Source: Cytophagia bacterium (GTDB lineage Bacteria > Bacteroidota > Bacteroidia > Cytophagales > Spirosomataceae). Taken from it: a DNA stretch of 64,000 nt. Shown here one piece after another: positions 35,797-44,435 of this stretch. The notes beneath the pieces were generated by a model. It made no database searches. It was given only the letters and a program-made list of their open reading frames with translations, and was not told the origin of the DNA. How positions within the stretch are numbered: position 1 is the first letter of the stretch; the number at the start of each line of letters is the position of its first letter. The DNA lies in NCBI GenBank assembly GCA_004293645.1, contig REAB01000049.1:1-64000 (forward strand), given 5' to 3'. The position numbers and the translations under genes are program-made.

Positions 35797-37161
35797 ATGT
35801 TTAAAAAATGTCTATTGTTGGGAATAATTGGGGCGGTCGTTGGATTGGTAAATGGCTGTAAACCAAAGGCCACTCCCCAAGAATATAACGCCAAAGCTGC
35901 CGACCCTGAACTGTACCACCAGTCGTTGGCTAAACTTACGGAAGTGGTGATTCACGATATTTTTACGCCGCCCGTAGCGAGTCGAATTTATGCTTACGCC
36001 AACTTGGCGGGCTACGAAGCCCTCGTACCTGCGCACCCCGAATACCAGTCGCTGAAAGGCCAGCTCAAAGGCTTCAATGGCGTGCCTGCACCCGAAAAAG
36101 GCTTGGAATACTGCTTCCCATTGGCCAGCACGCGGGCTTTTCTGAACGTAGCGCGGACGCTTACATTTTCTTCCAACTTTTATGACGACTACGAGAAAAC
36201 GTTTTTCCAGAAATACAAAGACATGGGAATGCCCAGCGAAGTATATGAGCGTTCATTGGCTTACGGCGACAGCGTGTCGGCGCACGTTATCAAATATTCG
36301 AGTAAAGACAACTACAAACAAACGCGCGGTTTTAGGCACACCGTTAGCAACAAAGCGGGGACTTGGGTGCCCACGCCGCCCGCCTATGCCGATGCCGTAG
36401 AACCACTCTGGCACACCATTCGCTCGTTTACAATGGATTCTGCGGCGCAGTTTCGGTGTCCCGCTCCCCCACCCTACGACCTCAACAAAAATAGTGCGTT
36501 TATGAAAGAAGTAAAAGAGGTATTTGATATCACCAACACCCTAACCGAAGAACAAAAACGAATTGCTTATTTTTGGGACGACAACGCTTTTGTGCTGAAT
36601 GTGGCGGGGCACGTGTCGTTTGCCAACAAAAAAATGACTCCTGGGGGGCATTGGCTGGCTATCAACGCCACTGTTTGCCGCCAAAAAAAGGCAACACTCA
36701 TGCAGAGTGTGGAGGCTTACGCGCTTACCTCATTGGCTCTTTTCGATGCTTTTGTGAGCTGCTGGGACACCAAATACAAATACGACAAAGTGCGCCCCGA
36801 AACCATCATCAATGCCAGCGTGGACCCTACTTGGAAACCATTTTTGCAAACCCCGCCGTTTCCAGAGTACAGCAGCGGGCACAGCACCATCACGGCAGCA
36901 GCGGCCATAGTGCTGCAAAATTTGCACGGCGAAGTAGCTTTTACTGACTCTACCGAACACCAGTATGGCCACGGTGTGATGGCCTTCAAATCGTTTGCCG
37001 AGGCCGCGTCTATGGCCAGCATCAGCCGCGTTTATGGCGGCATTCACTTTCGGTCGGCTTGCGATGAAGGTGGGAAAGCAGGCGTGAAAGTAGGTCAAAA
37101 TGTTCTATTAACTGCACAAACCAAACCCCGCTCCTCAGCAGCTGCCGTTAAAACGAACTAA
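35797..37161 (+). CDS. Vanadium-dependent haloperoxidase-like lipoprotein (PAP2 family), copy B
   Basis: 454 residues from ATG 35797. Signal peptide with lipobox VGLVNGC. Active-site blocks KYKYDKVRP, FPEYSSGHSTI and SRVYGGIHFRSACD are all present. It is clearly a distant paralogue of copy A on the other strand: the same length, the same lipoprotein start and the same motif spacing, but low overall identity. Both would face the periplasm or cell surface. In copy A and copy B the pocket residues are intact, so neither is a dead copy. Confidence 0.88.
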   Translation: MFKKCLLLGIIGAVVGLVNGCKPKATPQEYNAKAADPELYHQSLAKLTEVVIHDIFTPPVASRIYAYANLAGYEALVPAHPEYQSLKGQLKGFNGVPAPEKGLEYCFPLASTRAFLNVARTLTFSSNFYDDYEKTFFQKYKDMGMPSEVYERSLAYGDSVSAHVIKYSSKDNYKQTRGFRHTVSNKAGTWVPTPPAYADAVEPLWHTIRSFTMDSAAQFRCPAPPPYDLNKNSAFMKEVKEVFDITNTLTEEQKRIAYFWDDNAFVLNVAGHVSFANKKMTPGGHWLAINATVCRQKKATLMQSVEAYALTSLALFDAFVSCWDTKYKYDKVRPETIINASVDPTWKPFLQTPPFPEYSSGHSTITAAAAIVLQNLHGEVAFTDSTEHQYGHGVMAFKSFAEAASMASISRVYGGIHFRSACDEGGKAGVKVGQNVLLTAQTKPRSSAAAVKTN

Positions 37162-37220
37162 ACGCCGTCTTACCTGTCCTTTCAAGGGGGGAATAACTCG
37201 AGAAATATCCAAGCGTAAAT

Positions 37221-37237
37221 CCCCTCCTCGGAGGGGG
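37221..37237. repeat. Short GC hairpin in a Bacteroidota-type gap motif
   Basis: CCCCTCCTCGGAGGGGG before GGGGGTGGGT. Such CCCCTCCTCGGAGGGG strings are common gap motifs; here it lies between copy B and the ABC ATPase gene and could act as a weak terminator. Confidence 0.5.
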
Positions 37238-37298
37238 AAGGGGGGTGGGTAAAAGCCCATCAACAATGCAAAGAAATAAGAACTTTACCGACAGCCCC

Positions 37299-37925
37299 AT
37301 GCTCAGCATTCAAAACCTTAAAAAATCGTATGCGGGGCATTTGGTGTTGCAAGTCTCGTCGCTGAATTTATCGGCTGGTATTCATTGGTTTAAGGGCGCA
37401 AATGGCTCGGGTAAAACTACTTTTTTTCGGGTTTTGGCAGGAATGTTGCCCTTTGAAGGAAGCATTCAAATGGGACAATTGGATATTCGGCAGCAGCCTG
37501 TGGCTTATCGGCTGGGTATCAATTATGGCGAAGCAGAACCCGAATATCCCGATTTTTTGACTGCCCACGACCTGATTTCGTTTGTGGCCAAAACCAAACA
37601 AGCACCGCCTCAACAGGCCGAAATGCTCATTGAAACCTTGGGGATTGCCCCTTTTTTGTACCAAACAACGGGGACATATTCGAGCGGAATGTTGAAAAAA
37701 CTCTCAATAGCATTGGCATTCTTAGGAAAACCAAACGTCATTATTTTGGACGAACCGCTCATTACCATTGACGATGCCACCGTAACCAAAGTGTATGAAC
37801 TCATCGCCGCCCACCACGCGCAAGGCACTACGTTTTTGCTCTCATCTCATCAAGATTTTAGAATCGAAGCCTTGCCCATCACCTCAGTTTTTGAAGTAAA
37901 AGATGGAGGAATAGCAAAGGTGTAG
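37299..37925 (+). CDS. ABC transporter ATP-binding protein (orphan)
   Basis: 208 residues from the ATG at 37299, which starts the domain (MLSIQNLKKSYAGHLVLQVS). Walker A is GANGSGKTTFFRVLAG, the signature reads YSSGMLKKLSIALAFL (SGM instead of SGG), Walker B is VIILDEPLITID, and the switch His is in LLSSHQD. An ATG at 37266 is the alternative start. No membrane partner lies next to it, so it may pair with a permease elsewhere or work in CcmA-like fashion. The T-I-D after Walker B (DEPLITID) is a mild departure from the usual D-loop. Confidence 0.85.
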   Translation: MLSIQNLKKSYAGHLVLQVSSLNLSAGIHWFKGANGSGKTTFFRVLAGMLPFEGSIQMGQLDIRQQPVAYRLGINYGEAEPEYPDFLTAHDLISFVAKTKQAPPQQAEMLIETLGIAPFLYQTTGTYSSGMLKKLSIALAFLGKPNVIILDEPLITIDDATVTKVYELIAAHHAQGTTFLLSSHQDFRIEALPITSVFEVKDGGIAKV

Positions 37926-37929
37926 GGGA

Positions 37930-38035
37930 GGTGTATGGTATTGGTGTAAGGTGTATGTGGCTGTAAGGTGTATGTGGAATATGCTATTTGATATATGATA
38001 TATGATATATGATATTTGGAATATGATATTTGACA
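37930..38035. repeat. Simple-repeat gap (GTGTATG and GATATAT runs)
   Basis: GGTGTATGG/GTGTAAGG alternation followed by ATATGATATATGATATATG. No coding content. GTGTATGG-type strings also follow rpsG (48061-48085). Confidence 0.7.
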
Positions 38036-38059
38036 AATGGTAGTTTAAATTTCCCTAAA

Positions 38060-39181
38060 ATGACTTTTTGGACCAGAACAATAATGGTACTGATAATGGT
38101 TTTGGTCTTTGCGAATTGTGGCGCTATTCAAGACCAATCTAAGCAGTTGCCCACTACTATTTGGCAAACAGAACGTTGCGATACGACCCAGCGCATCACC
38201 CATTTTTCGGCTTTTGATTTAGCATTGCCGTTTACCCAAACCGACACCCTAACCCCGCAACTAACCGAAGTACCGCACCTTTTTATGGTTGTATTGGATA
38301 AGCAGCAGCTTACATCTTGGGCGGTGGTGTCGGCGGCTTCGTTTAAGGGACGGCCCAGTACTTGGCAACTTGCTAACCTACCAGACAGCTTGGCTACCTC
38401 AAAAGTAGCGCTGCAAACCCTCGACAGTGAATACCTTTGGTCGTTGGTAGGCCAGCCAGACTATCCTTACGACCGCTACCAAACGCTACTGCAAGCTACC
38501 CGCGACAGTTTTTTAACCAAACGCGCTGCAGTCATGGTAGATTATCAACGCGATTTTCCGAAGTATGCGCTGCGGGTGCAGTCAGATTTACGCGGGGCGG
38601 GTTTTCAGCGGCAGTATTTGGCCATGGGTAAGAGCGTATCGCCGTTGGGGCAGCATCAGTTTGGTTTGGCCTCCGACATTGGTATTCATTACAGAGGCAA
38701 GCAATTACAAAACATGGCGCATTACAAAACTTTTTTGAACGATATTGGCGGGCGTTACGGCCTCACTTGGGGAGGCAATTTTAAGGGATTTGTGGATTCC
38801 AACCACGTGCAGTATTTTTTAAATTCTTCCGAATTGTTGCGGCGTTTTCCCGAACTTCGTTTTGAGTTTGAACCTTTTGCGAGGTATTTCAAAAACCGCG
38901 TAAAACGCATGACTGCGGCAGGAAAAGAAGCCAAAGTAGAAGACACCAAAGCCCTTTTGGCTACGCTGCATTCGCTCCATTTCAATACGCCATGCACCTG
39001 CGACACGCTGGCTCAACGACCAACAAGCAAGCGGGTGTTGGCAATTCAAAAACAAATGAAAACGGCGGGCTACGTGGCCCGCCGCGACTTGATGGTAGTG
39101 GGAGATTTGGACGCACAAACCGCGACGCTGTTGCACCCAACGGGCTTGGTGCGTACGCTGAGAATGGGCGTTTGGAAGTAA
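38060..39181 (+). CDS. M15-family D,D-peptidase-like lipoprotein
   Basis: 373 residues from ATG 38060, which begins a lipoprotein signal peptide (IMVLIMVLVFANC, lipobox Cys near residue 22). The VanY/CwlK-type core has SPLGQHQFGLASDIGIHYRG, with the zinc His and Asp of the SxHxxGxAxD motif, and a later FVDSNHVQYF with the second His. The C-terminal part contains KRVLAIQKQMKTAGYVARRD, similar to a peptidoglycan-binding helix pair. Predicted to trim peptide stems of peptidoglycan in the periplasm. Single gene, convergent with glmM. Confidence 0.83.
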   Translation: MTFWTRTIMVLIMVLVFANCGAIQDQSKQLPTTIWQTERCDTTQRITHFSAFDLALPFTQTDTLTPQLTEVPHLFMVVLDKQQLTSWAVVSAASFKGRPSTWQLANLPDSLATSKVALQTLDSEYLWSLVGQPDYPYDRYQTLLQATRDSFLTKRAAVMVDYQRDFPKYALRVQSDLRGAGFQRQYLAMGKSVSPLGQHQFGLASDIGIHYRGKQLQNMAHYKTFLNDIGGRYGLTWGGNFKGFVDSNHVQYFLNSSELLRRFPELRFEFEPFARYFKNRVKRMTAAGKEAKVEDTKALLATLHSLHFNTPCTCDTLAQRPTSKRVLAIQKQMKTAGYVARRDLMVVGDLDAQTATLLHPTGLVRTLRMGVWK

Positions 39182-39193
39182 CTAAATGCCCAG

Positions 39194-40588
39194 TTAGTGG
39201 GCTATCAATTCTTTGATGTCAGCAATTATTTTCTTGGCCAAATGGTCGGCAGTGGTGGCTGTTTCCGACTCCGAATAGATACGAATAATGGGTTCAGTGT
39301 TCGATTTTCGGAGGTGCACCCACTCTTTGTCAAATTCGATTTTTACGCCGTCAATGTCGTTGATGGGATTGCGACTGTATTTCTTTTTGATTTGTTCCAG
39401 TACGTTGTCCACATTTATTTCGGGCGTGAGTTCAATCTTGTTTTTAGAAATATGGTAATTAGGATACGTACGTCGCAGCACCGATGCCGACTTGCCAAAT
39501 TTGGCTAAGTGGCTCAAAAACAGGGCAATACCTACAAGTGCGTCGCGGCCGTGGTGTAAGTCTGGGTAAATAACGCCGCCGTTTCCTTCGCCGCCAATCA
39601 CGGCCTGGTGCGCTTTCATCATTTCTACCACGTTTACTTCGCCCACTGCCGAGGCAAAATATTGGCCACCCGCTTTTTGGGTAATGTCGCGCAGCGCACC
39701 CGTGGAAGACAAGTTTGAAACGCTGTTGCCTTTCTTGTGTTTTAGCACGTAGTCGGCCACGGCCACGAGGGTGTATTCTTCACCGAAAGGCGATCCATCT
39801 TCGCAAATAAAAGCCAAACGGTCCACGTCGGGGTCGGTTACGATGCCCAAATCAAAGTCGCCACGCTCCATCTCTCTGATTATATCCAACAAGTTTTCGG
39901 GCAGCGGTTCGGGGTTGTGGGCAAAGTGGCCAGTGGGTTCGCAGTGTAGCAGGGTTATGTTTGCTGGTTTTACGCCCAGTGCTTCGAGCAGCATGGGTAT
40001 AGCCAAGCCGCCCGTCGAATTGACGGCATCTACCACCAGTTTAAAATTGCGGGCTTCGATGGCTTTTGTATCCACCAACGGCAACGCCAAAATCAACGCA
40101 ATGTGTTTTTGTAAGTAGGTATCGTTTCGGACATAGCTGCCCAACTTGCGCACTTCCACAAAATCAAAATCCTCGGCTTCGGCTAAGGCCAAGACCTCAG
40201 CTCCGTCGGTATTCGATATAAATTCGCCCGCTTCGTTGAGCAGTTTTAGGGCGTTCCACTGAATGGGGTTGTGGCTGGCGGTCAAAATAATACCCCCAGC
40301 GGCTTGTTCTTGCACAACGGCTATTTCGACGGTAGGCGTAGTAGATAAATCCAAGTCAATAACCTCAAAACCAATGCTTTGCAACGTTGCTGCTACTATT
40401 TTTGATACCATTTCGCCCGACAGGCGCGCGTCTCGGCCAATGATGATTCGTACGTTGTCAGGGTTTTTTCTCTTTAACCACGTTCCGAAAGCCGATGAAA
40501 ACTTAACGATGTCAATGGGAGTGAGCGCGTCGCCCGGTTTGCCTCCAATTGTACCTCTGATTCCTGAAATTGACTTAATTAATGCCAC
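39194..40588 (-). CDS. glmM: Phosphoglucosamine mutase / phosphohexomutase
   Basis: 464 residues from a GTG at 40588 that gives the usual start (V/M)ALIKSISGIRGTIGG. Active serine is in IILTASHNPIQWN (Ser105), the metal loop is TDPDVDRLAFI, the sugar loop reads GGEGNGGVI, and the C-terminal phosphate loop is RKSNTEPIIRIYSE. It converts glucosamine-6-P to glucosamine-1-P for UDP-GlcNAc, feeding peptidoglycan and LPS. Related phosphomannomutases have the same signatures, but the GEGNGG loop suits GlmM. The extension upstream of 40588 contains the TACTTTTG promoter element and is rejected. Confidence 0.88.
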   Translation of the reverse strand: MALIKSISGIRGTIGGKPGDALTPIDIVKFSSAFGTWLKRKNPDNVRIIIGRDARLSGEMVSKIVAATLQSIGFEVIDLDLSTTPTVEIAVVQEQAAGGIILTASHNPIQWNALKLLNEAGEFISNTDGAEVLALAEAEDFDFVEVRKLGSYVRNDTYLQKHIALILALPLVDTKAIEARNFKLVVDAVNSTGGLAIPMLLEALGVKPANITLLHCEPTGHFAHNPEPLPENLLDIIREMERGDFDLGIVTDPDVDRLAFICEDGSPFGEEYTLVAVADYVLKHKKGNSVSNLSSTGALRDITQKAGGQYFASAVGEVNVVEMMKAHQAVIGGEGNGGVIYPDLHHGRDALVGIALFLSHLAKFGKSASVLRRTYPNYHISKNKIELTPEINVDNVLEQIKKKYSRNPINDIDGVKIEFDKEWVHLRKSNTEPIIRIYSESETATTADHLAKKIIADIKELIAH

Positions 40589-40643
40589 TGGTGATGGGTT
40601 TGCTGAGTATGAAATGGGTGGTAAAATTTCTAATTGAGTTACA

Positions 40644-40651
40644 CAAAAGTA
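40644..40651 (-). promoter_or_regulatory. Promoter -7 element of glmM
   Basis: TACTTTTG on the minus strand, 55 bp before the GTG start. No good -33 box. Confidence 0.45.
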
Positions 40652-40824
40652 TGGCTTTTTTGGCAATAAAAATAACGATGGGTTGCTTCTTAGTTGGGGT
40701 CGGAACAGATATGGTTGATTGTCTTGCGGTTTGGTCTTAAAAAAATATTTTTTTGTTAAATCGGGGGACTTTTCCGAAGTTCGCCATTAATTGCGTTGTT
40801 TCTATTACTAAAACTACTACTAAA

Positions 40825-41277
40825 ATGAAAAAATGGATTTTCTTGTTGGTGCTTTTACTCTTGGTGGGTGGCGGTTTGTACTACGTTACGTTCGGGTATT
40901 TTAGCGACGGCACGCGGGTAGGGTCGCTGGTTAAACTGAGCCGCCGTGGCTATGTGTTCAAAACCTTTGAAGGCCAACTGCAAGTAGGTGGCATGACCGA
41001 GGGTACGGGTTCGTTTAGCTCTACCACTTGGGATTTTTCGGTTGATGACGACAACGAAAAGGTGGTCAATTTGCTCGAAGAAGCCATGAAAACGGGGCAG
41101 CGGGTGTCGCTTCACTACGAAGAAAAGTTTTTTCAGTTGCCTTGGAACGGCGACACCAAGTATTTTGTGGTGTCGGTAGAGTTGATACCCATGCCCGTTA
41201 TGGCCCAACCCATGCAGCAGGCGTTGCCCGCGCCAACTCCTGCCCCAGTAACAATTGATACCATAAACAAGCCTTAA
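40825..41277 (+). CDS. Small membrane-anchored protein of unknown function
   Basis: 150 residues from ATG 40825. One N-terminal helix (KKWIFLLVLLLLVGGGLYYV) then an exposed beta-rich part: SDGTRVGSLVKLSRRGYVFKTFEGQLQVGG, a pattern common to a conserved Bacteroidota family, and a Pro/Ala-rich tail (PMPVMAQPMQQALPAPTPAP). Topology suggests the body lies in the periplasm. Stop and the ATG of the next gene are adjacent (TAAATG), so the two are co-transcribed. No biochemical role is known to me. Confidence 0.8.
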   Translation: MKKWIFLLVLLLLVGGGLYYVTFGYFSDGTRVGSLVKLSRRGYVFKTFEGQLQVGGMTEGTGSFSSTTWDFSVDDDNEKVVNLLEEAMKTGQRVSLHYEEKFFQLPWNGDTKYFVVSVELIPMPVMAQPMQQALPAPTPAPVTIDTINKP

Positions 41278-42900
41278 ATGCCGCAGCAAAGCAATTGGTT
41301 GGTGCCGTCTAAGTACCAAAACTGGCTTGGCGTGGCCATTTTGTCGGTAGCAGGCTGGGTGTTGGTGCAGCGGCTATCGGCCTGGAAAGACCTGGCCTTT
41401 GGCGACGAAACCACCTACTTGGCTTCGGGTATTATGTTTTCTATTCCGTTTGTGGGGGGCGCGCAGTGGGGGCCACTTTATGCCGCTTGGTACGCTTTTT
41501 GGCACTTGTTTATTCCCGACCGCCTCGATTTGTACTACTTCAACTACGCCCTGTTGAGCGTTTTAGCGGGGGTGCTGGTTTTTGTGTATTTGCGCAGTAG
41601 CAAAGTACCCTTTTGGCCTGGTATCTGGATAGCCGTTTTGTTTTTATTTTCATCTCAAAATCTGCCGCTCGACCCTAAAATCTCAATTGCGCCTTTTTGT
41701 TTGATACTGGCGGGCTTGTCGGTTGTTCAATCTTTTGATTTGAAGAGTTGGCAAAAAATGCTCATTGTGGCTTTTACGGGACTTTTGTGTGCCTACTGCC
41801 GCCCTGAATTTTACCTTGCGTTTTTACTCGCCACAGTATTATCGGTTTGGTTTTTTTTGGCACAACGCACCGTTTTTTCTAAGGCTGTTTGGGGGCAAGT
41901 AGCCTTATTTGGAGTGGGCGTAATAGCCCTGCATTTGTTGTTCAAAAATCCGCTTTTTAGCGGCGATGGTAGCCGCAGTGCGGTGGCTTTTCAGCAGCAT
42001 TTTATTATTAATTATACCAACTGGAACGCCCTGCCTAATCTTAATACCATTGAGGCGCAATTGAAATTATACCACCAAGTATTTGGTAATGAGGTAGAAT
42101 CAATGACCGACGCGCTGCAATCAAAGCCCAGTTTGGTGTTGAAGCACATTTTGATCAATGTCAAAAATACCCTGCTCATCAACGCCCAGAATGCGCTGGA
42201 TATTTTTTATCAAACGCCGTTGCATGGCTGGTATTCGCGGTGGCGAATGGTCGCGTTTGGCCTGGCGTTGCTGGTGTTTTTGGGAAACATAGATTACCGA
42301 AAAACGCGCCAATTCAAATCCAAAAAGGCCTTCAATGGTGTTCATTTTTTGGCGTTATTGGTGCTTATTTTTCCCGCTTTGGTCGCGGCAGTTTTGGTTT
42401 ATCCGCGCACGCACTATTTGGTTTTTCACGCCTTGCTTTTGTTATGGCTGGCAGGTTTGTTTGCGCAATCCATCGTTTTCAAGCCATTGCGCTGGGCGGG
42501 TGCAGCATCTGCTTTGGGGTTGGTGCTTTTCTTGACTTGGCGTTATTCGCTTTCGGTCCAAGCCCCCACGCCCTCTGCCGATAACGTGCGGTTTATCAAT
42601 CAGTTGCGCTATCAAAAAGAAGTGGTGTCGTTGGAACGAGAATGGTACCGGGTGTTTTTGAAAGCGCCTTCCATTTGGATACACGTGGAACAATACACAG
42701 GCGGAGATTTTGCGCAATTTGTGCAGGCGCAACGGGTCAATTTTATTTTAATGACCCGCGATATGCAGCAATATTTTGCCAAAGACCCAGGCTTCAAAGT
42801 GTTTGAAACAAATGCTCAAAAATATGGCTTCGTTAGATTGACCACCAATCCAGAAGGCGAGTATTTGTTGGTAAAATCTGATTTGATAAAACCCATGTAG
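41278..42900 (+). CDS. Polytopic membrane protein, glycosyltransferase-like (GT-C type)
   Basis: 540 residues with about ten hydrophobic helices in the first 410 residues and a soluble C-terminal domain of ~110 residues. The early GDETTYLASG follows the first helix, as the Asp/Glu-bearing first loop does in GT-C enzymes (ArnT/PMT-like), and YFNYALLSVLAGVLVFVYLR is typical for the next. It could transfer a sugar from a lipid carrier at the outer face of the inner membrane. It directly follows the small anchored protein at 40825. Confidence 0.75.
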   Translation: MPQQSNWLVPSKYQNWLGVAILSVAGWVLVQRLSAWKDLAFGDETTYLASGIMFSIPFVGGAQWGPLYAAWYAFWHLFIPDRLDLYYFNYALLSVLAGVLVFVYLRSSKVPFWPGIWIAVLFLFSSQNLPLDPKISIAPFCLILAGLSVVQSFDLKSWQKMLIVAFTGLLCAYCRPEFYLAFLLATVLSVWFFLAQRTVFSKAVWGQVALFGVGVIALHLLFKNPLFSGDGSRSAVAFQQHFIINYTNWNALPNLNTIEAQLKLYHQVFGNEVESMTDALQSKPSLVLKHILINVKNTLLINAQNALDIFYQTPLHGWYSRWRMVAFGLALLVFLGNIDYRKTRQFKSKKAFNGVHFLALLVLIFPALVAAVLVYPRTHYLVFHALLLLWLAGLFAQSIVFKPLRWAGAASALGLVLFLTWRYSLSVQAPTPSADNVRFINQLRYQKEVVSLEREWYRVFLKAPSIWIHVEQYTGGDFAQFVQAQRVNFILMTRDMQQYFAKDPGFKVFETNAQKYGFVRLTTNPEGEYLLVKSDLIKPM

Positions 42901-42926
42901 ATAGTTTTTAATCACCTTTTTAGCGC

Positions 42927-44135
42927 ATGAATGTTTCGCTGTTTATAGCGCGTCGGTATTTTTTGGCGCGGCGCAAGAGGAGTTTTATTAGCCTTATTTC
43001 TATCATTTCTATGCTGGGAGTGGGCGTAGGTACCATGGCTTTGGTTATCATTTTGTCGGTTTTTAACGGCATGGAAGCGCTCAACCGCCAGTTGTTTAAG
43101 AGCTTTGATGCCGACTTGAAGGTGATGCCCACCACGGGCAAACGCTTTGAGAGCAGCGAAGCATTGCTGCAAAAAACACAACAAACGGTTGGTATAAAGC
43201 TGGTTACGTCTGTAATCGAAGACAACGCCCTGGCTCGCTACGGCGACCGCCGCACCGTGGTAAAGTTGAAAGGCGTGGATACCAACTATTTGCAACGACA
43301 TCAATTGGATAATGCCATGCTCGACGGCCAACTCATGCTCATGGACGGCGACGCGCCGCAGGCTTTGGTGGGCATTACGGCCCAAAACGCACTTTCGCTC
43401 AACGTGGCCGATTTTTTGACCCCGCTCGAACTTTGGTACCCGCGCAACAACACCGCTACGCTGCGCTTCGACTCGCCAGCGGCCTTCAATCAGCAGATTA
43501 TCCGTGCGGCGGGCGTGTTTGGTATTGAACAACATTTTGACAATTATGTCATTGTGCCGCTGCCCTTTGCGGCGCAGCTACTCGACTACCAAAACCAGCG
43601 CACCGCGTTAGAAATTACGCTATTGCCCAACATCGACCCTGACCAAGTGAAGGCCGATTTGCAACAAAAACTGGGAAACACGTTTAAAGTACAAACCCGC
43701 GACGAACTCAACGCCGATTTGCTACGGGCCATTCGCATCGAAAAACTGTTTGTAACCATTGCCCTCGGTTTGATTGTGCTGGTGGCGGCGGTCAATATAT
43801 TCTTTTCTCTCTCAATGCTTGTTATCGAAAAACGCGCCGACCTCCGCATGCTTTTTGCAATGGGGGCAACGACAACCCTGGTCCGAAATATATTTTTGTT
43901 TGAAGGGGCAATTGTGGCTTTTGTGGGAGCGGTGCTGGGGCTTATACTAGGTACGGTTATTTGCTGGTTACAGCAGCAATACGGCTTTGTGTCAATGGGC
44001 ACAGCCACCTCGCTGATAGAGGCGTATCCCGTCAAAATGGAACTAATGGATTTCGTTGTTACGGCCTGTTTGGTAGTGGTCATCACAATACTGGTGTCGG
44101 TAGTTCCTGCCAACCGCGCCGCTCATAAACAATGA
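42927..44135 (+). CDS. LolC/LolE-type ABC transporter permease
   Basis: 402 residues. The first helix after IARRYFLARRKRSFISLISIISMLGVG is the typical LolC/E start, followed by a periplasmic MacB-like domain (residues ~45-260) and three FtsX helices (from VTIALGLIVLVAAVNIFFSL to the end). Family members extract lipoproteins for the outer membrane with a LolD ATPase; no LolD is next to it. It comes 26 bp after the GT-C gene on the same strand. In Bacteroidota usually one gene replaces LolC and LolE. Confidence 0.88.
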   Translation: MNVSLFIARRYFLARRKRSFISLISIISMLGVGVGTMALVIILSVFNGMEALNRQLFKSFDADLKVMPTTGKRFESSEALLQKTQQTVGIKLVTSVIEDNALARYGDRRTVVKLKGVDTNYLQRHQLDNAMLDGQLMLMDGDAPQALVGITAQNALSLNVADFLTPLELWYPRNNTATLRFDSPAAFNQQIIRAAGVFGIEQHFDNYVIVPLPFAAQLLDYQNQRTALEITLLPNIDPDQVKADLQQKLGNTFKVQTRDELNADLLRAIRIEKLFVTIALGLIVLVAAVNIFFSLSMLVIEKRADLRMLFAMGATTTLVRNIFLFEGAIVAFVGAVLGLILGTVICWLQQQYGFVSMGTATSLIEAYPVKMELMDFVVTACLVVVITILVSVVPANRAAHKQ

Positions 44136-44180
44136 ATGTATCGAAACTATCAGAATAAAACGTAGCCACGCCATACGTTG

Positions 44181-44414
44181 CTACTTTATGTCTTCATAAT
44201 CAACGTATTCGCCGCCGTCAAAGCGGGGCTTATCGTTTGCTTTGGAGGTATCTACCCGAATTTCACCTTCACGGCGCTTGGTGGTTTGATTGGCCTTTTT
44301 CTGCTCTTTTACCAACTGTCGGCCTACCAAAAGCCAAAACAGAAACCGACGAAAAGCGGGTACAAACGCAATCAAAGCAATGAGAATGAGCAGTATATTG
44401 AAGATAATTTTCAT
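44181..44414 (-). CDS. DUF4834 family small membrane protein
   Basis: 77 residues. One N-terminal helix (IIFNILLILIALIAFVPAFRR) and a charged tail that ends GGEYVDYEDIK, the family hallmark. Bacteroidota-specific; function unknown. It starts 21 bp after the RND gene's stop on the same strand, so it is the second gene of that operon. Confidence 0.85.
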   Translation of the reverse strand: MKIIFNILLILIALIAFVPAFRRFLFWLLVGRQLVKEQKKANQTTKRREGEIRVDTSKANDKPRFDGGEYVDYEDIK

Positions 44415-44435
44415 GTCTTTTGTTTTTTTGAGCCG

